A stretch of DNA of 64,000 nucleotides from Prunus persica (GCF_000346465.2 NC_034014.1:18859956-18923955), one strand, 5' to 3'. Counted from the first letter of the stretch, positions 35,490 through 46,107 are shown. The notes: generated by a model from the sequence alone, not told the origin. Translations and numbers: made by a program.

Positions 35490-36643
35490 TAGGGGTGGTT
35501 GCGATTCGGTAACCGCGAATTTTTATTCAAACCGCAAACCGACCGATTATTTGCGGTTTGGTGATTTTTGAAACCGCAAAACGCGCAAACCGACCGCGTT
35601 TTGCGGTTTACCGCATTGTGGTAAACCGCAAAAATGCGGTCGGTTACCGCGAATTTGCGGTTTAAAACCGCAAATTCTCAAGCATTCACAAAAATATAAA
35701 TTTACAACCTAAATAAATAAATACACAACCTCAATTTCTCAAGCATATATAAATTCACAATCGATTCCAATTCTCAAGCATTCACAACCTAAGAAAATTA
35801 AAGTTACAATTCCAAACATTCCAATTAAAGTTAAACTTCTCAAGCATTCCAATTCCAAATCCTTTAAATTTACAAACCAAAAGCAAAATGAATTAAAGTT
35901 ACAACCAAAAAGAAAAATCCAATTCACAGTTAATTAAAGTTACAAACTAAAAGGAAAAATGCAATACACCAATATTACAAACTCAAGTGTTGGTGGTGAG
36001 TGGATTTGAAGAACCCCTTTGTGTTGTTTGAGCACCAATGCTATCTACAAATAAAACAACATAGTTTAGTACATTTTATTATAAGAAGAAGCATAAATAA
36101 CATTAGCATAAATAAACTAATTACTTACAAGTTGTCATATCTTCCATTTCCTTGTATAATTCAACCTCATCATCTGTTGGTTCCTTGTAAAAGGAAAATT
36201 CGTCCGCTCTAAGCCAATCACTAGTACACACTAATGCCTCTACCATTTTAGGATGCAAAGAGCTTCTAAAAGGATCCACAATCCTCTTGTCTATGCTAAA
36301 AGCATTTTCACTAGCAACCGTAGAACTTGGAATTGCAAAGATATCCTTGGCAACTTGTGAAAGAATAGGATATCTTGTTTGGTTCCCTTTCCACCAATTC
36401 AAGAGAAGAGAAGGGTTTACAATTTTACTTAATTATTCATAGAGTATAACCGTGCGGCTATACTTTGCGATTTGCGGTAACCGCAAATTTTGAAAATCAA
36501 ATACCGCAACCGCAACCGTAAATGCGGTTCGGTTCTTAATACCGCGATTGCGGTTCGGTTTACCGCGATTGCGGTTTTATTGCGGTAAAATATTGGTTGG
36601 TTTTTGCGGTTTTTCGGTTTTTCGGTTTAAAATGCCACCCCTA
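35490..36643 (-). mobile_element. Compact hAT element with dense subterminal TTTGCGG repeats
   Basis: The ends are TAGGGGTGG and CCACCCCTA, a standard hAT terminus. The exact 8-bp duplication ATATATGG lies on both sides (35482-35489, 36644-36651). Both subterminal regions (35505-35680 and 36455-36630) are packed with AACCGCAAA / TTTGCGGTT words in both directions, likely transposase-binding sites. It keeps only the last part of a transposase. Confidence 0.93.
36121..36402 (-). pseudogene. hAT transposase C-terminal dimerisation domain remnant
   Basis: The 93-codon frame contains WWKGNQTRYPILSQVAKDIF, IPSSTVASENAFS and RSSLHPKMVEALVCTSDWLR, the hallmark of the hAT dimerisation domain. The catalytic core and zinc finger are absent. 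The element is therefore a deletion derivative dependent on another copy. Confidence 0.9.
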
Positions 36644-37758
36644 ATATATGGTATGAATTGCTAAATTCTTTTATTTTTGGTTGTTCAATATTTTTATATC
36701 CTTTTATTTTGATTGATGTTAAGTGCTACTATCTTTTCATGAGTTTAATTATATTTTTCTCATTGTTAAGAACTGACTTAGCATGCTTTTAAATTAAAAG
36801 ATTATATATTAAGCAATTTCATTTTTTAAACAATCATTAATAAAAGATAACATTGAAAAATTAAATTGGTTTTAATTTCTTTATCTTTCGGTTAAATTTC
36901 TCAATGATAATTTTAATCGAGCTATAATTTGGATTAAAGAGCATGAAACATATTTTACTTAAAGAACTGAACCTTGATGCCTTAGCATTTCCATTATTGA
37001 TATTTCATTTTAAAACTCAATCTCTACAACAATCAAATCAAATTACTTTTCCATTTTGCTTGTCACTTTTATTTTGGTACGTTTAATTATTTCTTTGTGT
37101 GCAGACATTTGCCTACCTGCTCCTTAAGGATACGATACTTGGACTTCAAAGATTATTACTACGTGTGACTACCCATCTTTCTCTCCCAAAGAATAGCTTG
37201 GTGTGGAGTCTTTGGAGGTCACTATTTTGTGACTTGGAGAAAAAGAAGAAAGTGGATTCTACCACCATCCTTTTGGTGGAATACTTAGGTCAGGCTCAAG
37301 TTGTGCTATAAGAGTGAGTTCCCCTCCATCTTTCTCTTCTTACTTTCTTGCAAAGTAGTTAATGTAGCAAATCAACCCTCTTGAGGTTTCTTGCAAAGTT
37401 TTCTTGTAACATTGTGTTTGTCAATTAATTTATTGATCACAAATATATTTTCTAATGCTTTTCAATTTGTGTAATCTTTTTTTCTTTTTCTTTTTTTTTT
37501 ATTAATTTTTTTTTTTTTGGGTAAGGATGATCTTTGAATTAAAGCATAGATGGCTTGGATTATAATATTTGTAGTGAACTTTATAAGGTGTCCATCAAAA
37601 ATAGTTATTTAAGGAATCCATCGATAGGGGATTGATATAGTCAATATTTTCATTCTATAATTAAAAAAAACAAAAATTGAAAAAAGAAAAAGAAAATCAA
37701 TTGGCAGCGTGTGCCAATGGGCTAATATATAGTTAATCAATAAGTGATAATTAACTTA

Positions 37759-39040
37759 GGGCTCGTTTGGTACGTCGGACTGTACTGACTAATTTCTGTC
37801 GGATAGTATTAATCTGTTCCGGAGAGTACTGACTATTTATCGATAATATTATAAGGCGTTTGGTGTTGTTCCGGATAAATAATCTGACTAAGTTATACTG
37901 TGTTTGGTGATGTTTCGGATAACCTCATATTAGACTATTTATAAATAATAATAAATAAAAAATCTTTGATAATTTTAATAGAAATTGAGATTCAAATGAC
38001 ACAAATTTTTTTGGGTAAGATTCATATGACAAGATTTGTTTTTCAATTGTTTTTGCCAAGATTTTTTTTCTTCATATAACCCATTATCATAATTGTAGTA
38101 TCTCATAAAAATACCAATATACTCGCATACGTTAATAAAAACAGTAACAAAATAATGTATAATTCAAAGTGATCACATATTAAGGTGATAAGAGCAAAAG
38201 AGAAAGTTGTTCATGAACCAAACTACATCAAAGAGTGAATCACAACTCCCTCGCCCCAAGTAAGAGAAGAACAAATGATTTTCTCATAGCACCATCATAT
38301 GTCAGGAATATTTTTTCATGACTTGCTTTCTCCAAAATTAGCCGTAGTGCCTTAATTTGGTCATTAATAGACAAGTCCATCTTTGCTTTTCTAATAGCAA
38401 TTGACAAAGAAAAAAAATGGTTCTTAGAATTCAGGTTCATACAATTTTAATTTTGTAATTTTGCTCTCCTAGTCGTCAGGTATGTATGTATTCAACTAAA
38501 CTATCAACACTAGCACAGTTGTTTGTTTTTGGACAAAAACTGGCAATACTCTGTTTAATACCAACAATCTAAATATTTCCACAATGTCGAATCACTATAT
38601 CACATACAAAGAAAACATTCGATTAAAAAAAATGCCAAAAAAGAAAAATTCATAACCTAATTTTCACTAAAAATTTGAAATATATAAAGCATATTGGAGA
38701 GAGTATGAAAAAGAGAGAGAGTGAGAGATGGATACCTAGAGAAGAATGAAGAAAATAACCTGTGGAGAAGATAGCAGAGAACAACCTTAGGGAGAAGAAG
38801 ATGAAAAGAGCGTTTGATTTTTTTCGTAGAAGGCGTGTTCTTTTTCCCTAGCCGTATAATTAAGCGTGTATTATCTAAACCGGGGTGTGTGGGTTGTATT
38901 AGTTAGTCAGGTAAGGAGAGTATTAAAAGCCCAACCTGTATAAAATAGTCGGGTAATTAAATAATACAAGTTGACACCAAACACATGACATAGACTATTT
39001 ACTCCTATCCAGAGTCTAATACAGTATACCAAACGAGCCC
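37759..39040 (-). mobile_element. PIF/Harbinger-type non-autonomous element
   Basis: The ends are GGGCTCGTTTGGTA and TACCAAACGAGCCC, perfectly inverted for 14 bases. TTA is duplicated at 37756-37758 and 39041-39043, as in PIF/Harbinger elements. GGACTGTACTGAC-like words occur in the left subterminal region and TAGTC/GACTA words in both. A minus-strand frame of 66 codons (38240-38440) could be the tail of an element-encoded DNA-binding protein, but is too short to assign. Confidence 0.85.
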
Positions 39041-39432
39041 TTATAGTGCTAAATCTTGGACGTTTGAAAGCAAATTATCCCACATTGGAGGAAACAAATA
39101 GTTTTACATGCTTTATAAGCATAAAACTTTGCACCAATTAAATAAGATTGGTGGGCTGATGGGCTTGGTAGTGAAAGCTATATATGATTGGCTTGATTAA
39201 TAATATTTAAGTCATCAAGACTTGGGCCTTGGGCTTTGGAAGATTACTAAAGAGACACCCAGCCCGAAAATAAAATAAAATATTTTTATTTCGTTCTATG
39301 GGTTTCTTATAATAGAAGTTAAATACAAACTAAAGTCTTATCTTTTCGTTTGAATTTGAACAAGTATAACTTATACTAACAGCTTTTTTAAAGGGGTGCA
39401 ATTGTGTTATAAAAGCACTAATTCTAAGCCAT
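39041..39432. other. Spacer between Harbinger element and E2
   Basis: No gene is recognised. TCCCACATTGGAGG near 39080 is a phrase often met in plant LTRs and MITEs. Confidence 0.35.
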
Positions 39433-39894
39433 TGTTATAAAAGTCTTGAAATGGAGCCCACACATACTGTTCATTACTGTACATTACTGTTCATCACTGT
39501 TCATTTGACGGCTTTGATACTGTTCATTACTGTTCATTACTGTTCATTTGGCGGCTTTGATAGAGTTTGTCTGTCACGGGTGAACAGTGATGAATAGTGA
39601 TGAATAGTGATTATTTCAGCCTATAAATAAGAAGAGAAACGGAAAGAAGAGGAAGAAGAAAAAAAAAAGAGAAAGGAAGAGAAAGAAAGAAAAGAGAGAA
39701 ATTCTTCTAGAGAGAAAATTCAGTAAGCCACATATGTTGTAAACACTAAGTTTGTAGCCATATTATTTTATAGTGAAAGGTTACTGTTGTTGCTCTCCGA
39801 GGACGTAGGCATAGCCGAACCTCGTTAAAAGCTGTGTCTTATCTATTCTACGTGCAGCTCAATATCCGCATATATTCCAGGTTATTTTATAACA
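39433..39894 (+). repeat. 5' LTR of E2
   Basis: It begins TGTTATAAAAG and ends TTTTATAACA. The upstream half holds repeated TTCATTACTG words and, after a gap, their inverted partners (GAACAGTGATGAATAGTGAT). A TATA-like CCTATAAATAAG lies near 39620. Its partner differs only by A versus G in 'CAGTAAGCC'. Confidence 0.93.
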
Positions 39895-39908
39895 CGTTAT
39901 CAGCACGA
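39895..39908 (+). other. Primer-binding site of E2
   Basis: CGTTATCAGCACGA follows the LTR directly and is identical to the E1 site. It would pair with the 5' half of tRNA-Ile ending at position 40. Bases beyond the 14 differ between E1 and E2, which marks the limit of the site. Confidence 0.65.
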
Positions 39909-39983
39909 TAGTCTCTCCTTTTATTTCTGAAATTTTTCCAACTCAACACTATATATTATACTATATCTATCTGCTTCTCTATT

Positions 39984-40620
39984 ACTAACCATTAACAAAA
40001 ATGGACCCTTGGTAATACTAAACATATTATCAGTGGGAGACCGTTACTAATACTAATTTTTTCTTATTTTATTCGGTGGTGGTTTTAACCCCACATTTAA
40101 TTTTATTTATGGTATGGTGTAGGCTTATTACCCATACGGCAATATTTATTTAAAGGGTGGTGCGGGTTTATCGTCCACGCCTTTACTTTTATTTAAATGA
40201 ATGGAGCAGAATTAGTGCCCATACAAGCACATTTACTTTACCGCACATTTACTAACCATTAACAAAAATGGACCCTTGGTAATACTAAACATATTATCAG
40301 TGGGAGACCGTTACTAATACTAACTTTTCTTATTTTATTCGGTGGTGGTTTTAACCCCACATTTAATTTTATTTAAAGTATGGTGCGGGTTTATCGTCCA
40401 TACCAGCAAATTCATAACACTTTACTTTTATCTTCAATTAATATACCTGAATAATGAGGACCTGAAATTCCTATTAATAAGTGGCTTAGTATTCAATTAA
40501 TATACCTGAATAATGAGGACCTGAAATTCCTATTAACAAGTGGTTTAATATTCAATTAATATACCTAAATAATGAGGACCTGAAATTCCTATTAATAAGT
40601 GGCTTAATATTCCAGATCTC
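39984..40620 (+). repeat. Repeat-rich leader of E2
   Basis: A block of about 125 bases starting CTAACCATTAACAAAAATGG occurs at 39984 and again at 40252. Four GTATGG/CCATAC-type hairpin units lie near 40111, 40157, 40199 and 40379. Three 59-base repeats carrying GAGGACCTGAAATTCCTATT follow at about 40436-40610, ending just before the gag start. Most of this is shared with E1. Confidence 0.8.
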
Positions 40621-40636
40621 GAGCCTAAAGTTTTGG

Positions 40637-41695
40637 ATGGCAAATTTGGCAAAACTAGAGTTTGCTGCCTTGGACCTTTCCGGGGACAACTATTTATCAT
40701 GGGTCCTGGATGCCAAAATTCATCTACGAGCCAATGGCCTCGGACAAACAATTGTAGATGAGAATGATGCTTCGCCTGAAGAGAATGCGAAGGCCATGAT
40801 TTTTCTTCGCCGCCACATCCATCAAGCGCTGAAGAGCGAATATGTGGTGGTTGATGAACCGTTGGTTCTGTGGAAAGCTATAGGTGAAAGATACGATCAC
40901 CAGAAGACGATGACTCTCCCAAGAGCTAGATACGAATGGACCCACTTGAGATTTCAAGATTTCAAGTCAGTGTCCGAGTATAACTCTGCTATACACAGAA
41001 TTACCTCATTAATGAGGCTATGTGGGGAAAATATATCTGAGGAGGATATGCTCGAAAAAACTCTGAGCACTTTTCATGCTTCAAATGTCCTCCTTCAACA
41101 GCAATACAGACATAGCAGTTTCAAGAAGTACTCGGAACTTGTCTCTTGCCTCTTGTTAGCTGAGCAGAATAATGAGCTCTTATTAAAGAATCACCAATCT
41201 CGCCCAACGGGCTCAGCACCACTTCCTGAAATAAATGCTGCATCTCAGGAAGTGAATGCCACTTCATCTCGTGGCAGTATCCACAAACGTGGGCGAGGGG
41301 GCAAGCGTGGCCACTGGCAATGGAGTAGAAAAAATCATGGTGCTCGTTCAGAGGGCTTAGGTCCAAGGAGCGGTCCATCCATGAATGGCAAAAATGCATC
41401 CCGTAATAAGAGAAAGGCACAGATGAGCCATGTGACTAGAAATGTTGAAAGCCCTTGTCACAGATGTGGTGCAAGGGGACATTGGATGCGCGCATGTCGT
41501 ACACCCAGACATTTGGCGGATCTCTATCAAGCTTCACTTAAGAACAGGAAAGTGGAGATAAATTACATTGATCATGCTCCGCCAGCCACAGATGGCTCAT
41601 CAGAAATATCACGTAAGCTAAACAAGACGCATCTAGATGTTTCTGATTTTGTTACTGAAAAAGGGAATGAAGGTTATGAGTCCGAATTAGATTAA
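40637..41695 (+). CDS. E2 Gag
   Basis: The nucleocapsid precursor has 352 residues, which suits a Copia Gag. The N-terminal part (about 5-200) is the plant retrotransposon Gag domain of the UBN2 type, with WVLDAKIHLRANGLG and a YSWTHLRFQDFKSV-like region. A basic glycine-rich stretch follows (about 215-265). The CCHC zinc knuckle CHRCGARGHWMRAC is at residues 274-287, with all four ligands kept. It ends at TAA 41693-41695 and is in the same register as pol, 201 bases later. No break is visible. Gag and pol being separate frames suggests a mechanism that makes more Gag than Pol. Confidence 0.93.
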   Translation: MANLAKLEFAALDLSGDNYLSWVLDAKIHLRANGLGQTIVDENDASPEENAKAMIFLRRHIHQALKSEYVVVDEPLVLWKAIGERYDHQKTMTLPRARYEWTHLRFQDFKSVSEYNSAIHRITSLMRLCGENISEEDMLEKTLSTFHASNVLLQQQYRHSSFKKYSELVSCLLLAEQNNELLLKNHQSRPTGSAPLPEINAASQEVNATSSRGSIHKRGRGGKRGHWQWSRKNHGARSEGLGPRSGPSMNGKNASRNKRKAQMSHVTRNVESPCHRCGARGHWMRACRTPRHLADLYQASLKNRKVEINYIDHAPPATDGSSEISRKLNKTHLDVSDFVTEKGNEGYESELD

Positions 41696-41896
41696 ATTCC
41701 TTAATGTACTATTTGTATTAGCTGAAGTGTTGTTTAAATTTCAATCCAATAAAAGTGGTAATGCTGCCTTCTTTATTAAGTCCGAATTAGATTAAATTCC
41801 TTAATGTACTATTTGTATTAGCTGAAGTGTTGTTTAAATAAAAGTGGTAATGTTGTCTTCTTTATATATTCCAGCTCATTTTACTTATTTGGTGGC
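41696..41896 (+). promoter_or_regulatory. gag-pol gap with duplicated AATAAA
   Basis: The 201-base gap contains a direct duplication of about 90 bases that begins in the last codons of gag (GTCCGAATTAGATTAAATTCC at 41681 and 41781). Each copy carries ATAAAAGTGGTAATG with an upstream AATAAA or AAATAAA. These could act as early polyadenylation signals giving a gag-only RNA. That use is inference. Confidence 0.45.
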
Positions 41897-44800
41897 ATGG
41901 ATGTAAATTATGGATGCCCTCAAAACAAAGGCTATGGCAGAGATATTTGTCTCGCAGACAGCGCAACTACTCATACGATCTTTCAAGATCGGAAGTATTT
42001 CTCAAAATTAATACTTACAAAAGCAAAGGTAACAACCATATCAGGTCCTGCAGATCTGATCGAAGGTTCAGGAATAGCCCAAATTATGTTACCTAATGGA
42101 ACAATATTGTCCATTCCAGATGCTTTGTATTCATCTAACTCCAGAAGGAATCTGTTGAGTTTCAAAGATATACGTTTGAATGGCTACCATGTTGAAACAA
42201 AGAAAGAGGAAAACATGGAATATCTTTGTATTACCTCCAGTAATACCCAAAAGCGTATACTGGAAAAGCTTTGTGAGCTCTCATCAGGGTTGTATTACAC
42301 AACCATACGGACAATTGAGGCACATAGTGTCATGGACCAAGAGTCTACTGACTCAAATGCTTTTAAGCTTTGGCATGACAGATTGGGTCATCCTGGATCC
42401 ACCATGATGCGCAGGATTATCACCAACTCTAAAGGACATCCCTTGTTGACTAAACACATTATGTTATCAAGCGACATCTTTTGCCAAGCTTGTTCACAAG
42501 GGAAGTTGGTGATCAGACCATCACAACCAAAGGTTGATGTTGAGTCTCCATCATTTTTGCAGAGAATTCAAGGGGACATTTGTGGACCCATTCATCCCCC
42601 ATGTGGACCATTTCGGTACTTTATGGTCTTGGTGGACGCATCTACCCGATGGTCACATGTTTGTCTTTTATCTACTCGGAATATGGCATTTGCTAGGCTT
42701 TTGGCTCAGATAATTAAATTACGAGCCCAATTCCCAGATTATCCCATTAAGTCAATCAGACTCGATAATGCTGGTGAATTTACATCTCAGACTTTTGATG
42801 ACTACTGCATGTCATTAGGCATTGATATTGAACATCCTGTTCCCCATGTGCATACTCAAAATGGCTTGGCAGAAGCTTTAATTAAACGCCTTCAATTGAT
42901 AGCACGCACTTTGCTAATGAAAACAAAGTTGCCAGTTTCTGCTTGGGGATATGCCATTTTACATGCAGCATCGCTTGTGCGATTGAGGCCAATCGCCAAT
43001 AATCAAGGTTCTCCAATACAACTCGTATTGGGAAATCAACCAAACATTTCACATTTAAGAATCTTTGGGTGTGCGGTATATGTGCCTATTGCACCATCGC
43101 AACGTACTAAGATGGGCCCTCAACGCAGATTGGGAATTTATGTTGGTATTGATTCACCATCTATCATCAGATACTTGGAACCCCTGACGGGTGATATTTT
43201 TACCGCACGATTTGCGGATTGTGATTTTGATGAGACAATCTTCCCACCTTTAGGTGGAGAAAAATCTGTGTCGAAAGAACAAGGCAAACTCATTCCTGAA
43301 AAACGATATGAATTATCCTGGAATGTATCCACATTGTCTCATCTCGATCCTCATACTGCTCAATGCGAAAACGGAGTGAGAAGGATCATTCACCTCCAAA
43401 GTATTGCAAATCAGATGCCAGATGCATTTAATGATGCAGCACAGGTGACGAAATCTCATATCCCAGCTGCAAATGCACCCGCACGGATTGATGTCCATAA
43501 TGGACAAAGCAATGTGCCAGCAAATGGTTCATCTGCTGCACGCCTAAAACGTGGCAGACCACTAGGCTCAAAGGATTCAGTTCCTCGAAAGAGGAAGTTG
43601 ATGGACAAAATGAATCCACATGAAATAAATAGAGAGCCCACAATTCATAATTCAAATGCCCCCAAAGAGGGACAGGTACTTCTTGACAAGGAAAAAGTCA
43701 TTGGTGAAACAAGTGCCCCTGGAGTGGCAACCGTACCTGAAAGTCAAGAAATCTCCATAAATTATACGTCCACTAATGAATTGTGGAGTAGAAATGAGAT
43801 GATCATCGATGATATATTTGCATTCTCAGTGGCTGCTGAAATCATAAAAGATGATGATATTGAACCACGCTCTATTAATGAATGTACACAGAGGCAAGAT
43901 TGGCCCAAGTGGAAGGATGCAATCCAGGCAGAATTAAATTCTTTGGAAAAGAGGAATGTTTTTGGACATATTAGTCCAACTCCACCCAATGTAAACCCTG
44001 TAGGTTACAAGTGGGTATTTACAAGAAAGCGCAATGAGAAAAATGAGATCTCAAGGTATAAAGCGCGACTCGTTGCGCAAGGTTTTTCACAAAGGCCTGG
44101 AATTGATTATGTGGAAACGTACTCTCCAGTAATGGACACAATTACATTCCGTTACCTAATAAGTTTGGCGGTTTCAGAAAAACTTGAAATGAGACTCATG
44201 GATGTTATTACCGCATATTTGTATGGAGAATTGGATACAGATATATACATGAAAGTTCCAGAAGGATTCAGGTTGCCTGAAGCAGCCAGAAACACACCAC
44301 GGGGCATGTTCTCAGTTAAATTGAGAAGATCATTATATGGGCTAAAACAATCTGGACGAATGTGGTACAATCGTCTCAGTAAGTATTTACTGAAGGAAGG
44401 ATACACAAATGATCCTGTTTGCCCATGTGTGTTTATTAAGAAATCAAAGTCTGGATTTGCGATAGTGGCAGTATATGTCGACGACATGAATCTAATTGGA
44501 ACTTCTGCAGAGCTTCAAAAGACTGTTGATTATCTCAAACGTGAGTTTGAGATGAAGGATCTTGGAAAGACAAAATATTGTCTTGGCTTGCAGATTGAGC
44601 ACAGTGCTAATGGAATTTTGGTGCATCAATCAACTTATACTGAGAAAGTATTGAAACGGTTTGGCATGGATAAAGCCCATCCACTTAGCACTCCAATGGT
44701 CGTTCGATCGCTTGACACTAAGAAAGACCCATATCGTCCAAAAGGGAATGATGAAATGGTCCTTGGTCCAGAAGTACCATATCTTAGTGCAATAGGTGCT

Positions 44801-45523
44801 TTATTGTACCTCGCACAATGTACCAGACCAGACATATCATTCTCAGTAAATCTGTTAGCAAGGTACAGTTCTGCTCCAACAAGGCGACACTGGACCGGCA
44901 TCAAACATGTTCTACGATACCTTCGTGGGACAACAGACATGGGGTTATTCTATTCCAGTGAATCGACCAACGCCCAGAGTATTATTGGTTATGCTGATGC
45001 AGGATATCTCTCTGATCCACATCAAGGACGATCACAGACTGGGTATGTATTTACATGTGGAGGAACTGCGATCTCATGGCGTTCAACAAAACAAACATTA
45101 GTGGCCACATCTTCCAATCACTCGGAAATACTTGCCCTCCATGAAGCCAGTCGTGAATGCGTTTGGTTAAGATCGGTAATCCATCACATCCGAAGCACAT
45201 GTGCCCTACCCTCAACAACAGATACTCCAACAATTCTGAATGAGGACAATGCCGCTTGTATTGCTCAGATTACAGGAGGATATATCAAGGGTGACAGGAC
45301 CAAACACATATCACCAAAGTTTTTCTATACACATGAGCTCCAGAAGAGTCAAGAAATCAAAGTCAGACAAATCCGCTCAAGTGATAACCTGGCAGATCTC
45401 TTCACTAAATCATTGCCGAAATATACATTCCAAAAGTTAGTACATGGCATCGGATTACGACAACTCTGCAAGCAATCAAGTTGGAGCATGCAAAATCAGG
45501 GGGAGCATTCAAGAGTCCTCTAA
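41897..45523 (+). CDS. E2 Pol: protease, integrase, reverse transcriptase, RNase H
   Basis: The frame has 1208 residues without interruption. Protease: LADSATTH, with catalytic Asp21. GAG-pre-integrase and zinc module: HDRLGHP (His160, His166) and CQACSQGK. Integrase core: Asp227, Asp290 and Glu326 (GDICGP, LDNAGEF, LAEALIKR), with the exact 35-residue D-E spacing. Reverse transcriptase: about 640-900, with YKWVFTRK, KARLVAQGF, SLYGLKQS and YVDD (Asp862, Asp863). RNase H: GYADAGYLSD (Asp1034), HSE (Glu1077) and the C-terminal DNLADLFTK. Length and order match plant Copia Pol. The first ATG is used; upstream in-frame codons run to SFYLFGG and no better start is seen. Integrates new DNA copies in the nucleus after reverse transcription in cytoplasmic particles. 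Confidence 0.95.
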   Translation: MDVNYGCPQNKGYGRDICLADSATTHTIFQDRKYFSKLILTKAKVTTISGPADLIEGSGIAQIMLPNGTILSIPDALYSSNSRRNLLSFKDIRLNGYHVETKKEENMEYLCITSSNTQKRILEKLCELSSGLYYTTIRTIEAHSVMDQESTDSNAFKLWHDRLGHPGSTMMRRIITNSKGHPLLTKHIMLSSDIFCQACSQGKLVIRPSQPKVDVESPSFLQRIQGDICGPIHPPCGPFRYFMVLVDASTRWSHVCLLSTRNMAFARLLAQIIKLRAQFPDYPIKSIRLDNAGEFTSQTFDDYCMSLGIDIEHPVPHVHTQNGLAEALIKRLQLIARTLLMKTKLPVSAWGYAILHAASLVRLRPIANNQGSPIQLVLGNQPNISHLRIFGCAVYVPIAPSQRTKMGPQRRLGIYVGIDSPSIIRYLEPLTGDIFTARFADCDFDETIFPPLGGEKSVSKEQGKLIPEKRYELSWNVSTLSHLDPHTAQCENGVRRIIHLQSIANQMPDAFNDAAQVTKSHIPAANAPARIDVHNGQSNVPANGSSAARLKRGRPLGSKDSVPRKRKLMDKMNPHEINREPTIHNSNAPKEGQVLLDKEKVIGETSAPGVATVPESQEISINYTSTNELWSRNEMIIDDIFAFSVAAEIIKDDDIEPRSINECTQRQDWPKWKDAIQAELNSLEKRNVFGHISPTPPNVNPVGYKWVFTRKRNEKNEISRYKARLVAQGFSQRPGIDYVETYSPVMDTITFRYLISLAVSEKLEMRLMDVITAYLYGELDTDIYMKVPEGFRLPEAARNTPRGMFSVKLRRSLYGLKQSGRMWYNRLSKYLLKEGYTNDPVCPCVFIKKSKSGFAIVAVYVDDMNLIGTSAELQKTVDYLKREFEMKDLGKTKYCLGLQIEHSANGILVHQSTYTEKVLKRFGMDKAHPLSTPMVVRSLDTKKDPYRPKGNDEMVLGPEVPYLSAIGALLYLAQCTRPDISFSVNLLARYSSAPTRRHWTGIKHVLRYLRGTTDMGLFYSSESTNAQSIIGYADAGYLSDPHQGRSQTGYVFTCGGTAISWRSTKQTLVATSSNHSEILALHEASRECVWLRSVIHHIRSTCALPSTTDTPTILNEDNAACIAQITGGYIKGDRTKHISPKFFYTHELQKSQEIKVRQIRSSDNLADLFTKSLPKYTFQKLVHGIGLRQLCKQSSWSMQNQGEHSRVL

Positions 45524-45541
45524 CATAGGACATATGCACGT

Positions 45542-45640
45542 TGTACTCTTTTTCCTTCGCTTAGATTTTCCCACTGGGTTTTTCCAAGCAAGGTTTTAAT
45601 GAGGCAACCAATCTAGGGTCATGTGGTCTCCAAGGGGGAG
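45542..45640 (+). other. E2 3' motif and polypurine tract
   Basis: There is a single copy of the GTACTCTTTTTCC ... CACTGGGTTTTTCC ... AAGGTTTTAATGAGGCA motif (45542-45608), then CAAGGGGGAG (45631-45640) against the 3' LTR. Confidence 0.85.
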
Positions 45641-46102
45641 TGTTATAAAAGTCTTGAAATGGAGCCCACACATACTGTTCATTACTGTACATTACTGTTC
45701 ATCACTGTTCATTTGACGGCTTTGATACTGTTCATTACTGTTCATTACTGTTCATTTGGCGGCTTTGATAGAGTTTGTCTGTCACGGGTGAACAGTGATG
45801 AATAGTGATGAATAGTGATTATTTCAGCCTATAAATAAGAAGAGAAACGGAAAGAAGAGGAAGAAGAAAAAAAAAAGAGAAAGGAAGAGAAAGAAAGAAA
45901 AGAGAGAAATTCTTCTAGAGAGAAAATTCAGTGAGCCACATATGTTGTAAACACTAAGTTTGTAGCCATATTATTTTATAGTGAAAGGTTACTGTTGTTG
46001 CTCTCCGAGGACGTAGGCATAGCCGAACCTCGTTAAAAGCTGTGTCTTATCTATTCTACGTGCAGCTCAATATCCGCATATATTCCAGGTTATTTTATAA
46101 CA
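45641..46102 (+). repeat. 3' LTR of E2
   Basis: 462 bases, one difference from the 5' LTR, followed by the target duplication GCCAT. Confidence 0.93.
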
Positions 46103-46107
46103 GCCAT

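Larger units (their letters stand above)
34836..37758. other. Unclassified repeat-like DNA around a hAT insertion
   Basis: Apart from the hAT at 35490-36643, this stretch has no recognisable frame. The text from 34990 to 35460 and from 36652 to 37320 may be an old LTR or untranslated retroelement sequence, but I found no defined ends or primer site. Confidence 0.35.
39433..46102 (+). mobile_element. Young, apparently complete Ty1/Copia retrotransposon E2
   Basis: The two 462-bp LTRs differ at a single base by my reading and are flanked by the 5-bp duplication GCCAT (39428-39432, 46103-46107). Order inside: tRNA-Ile-type primer site, repeat-rich leader, gag (352 codons), a 201-base gap, pol (1208 codons; protease, integrase, reverse transcriptase, RNase H), the conserved 3' motif, the polypurine tract and the 3' LTR. 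Integrase before reverse transcriptase marks it as Copia. All key catalytic residues are present, so it may be able to move. It is the likely helper of the coding-free element E1. Confidence 0.95.

Noticed and set aside
41612..41866. Possible intron joining gag to pol (donor GTAAGC at 41613, acceptor TTCCAG)
   Set aside because: Joining at these sites does not keep the reading frame of pol, so I do not propose splicing here.
43138..45233. Several minus-strand frames of 60-110 codons across E2 pol
   Set aside because: They are shadows of the long pol frame on the plus strand.
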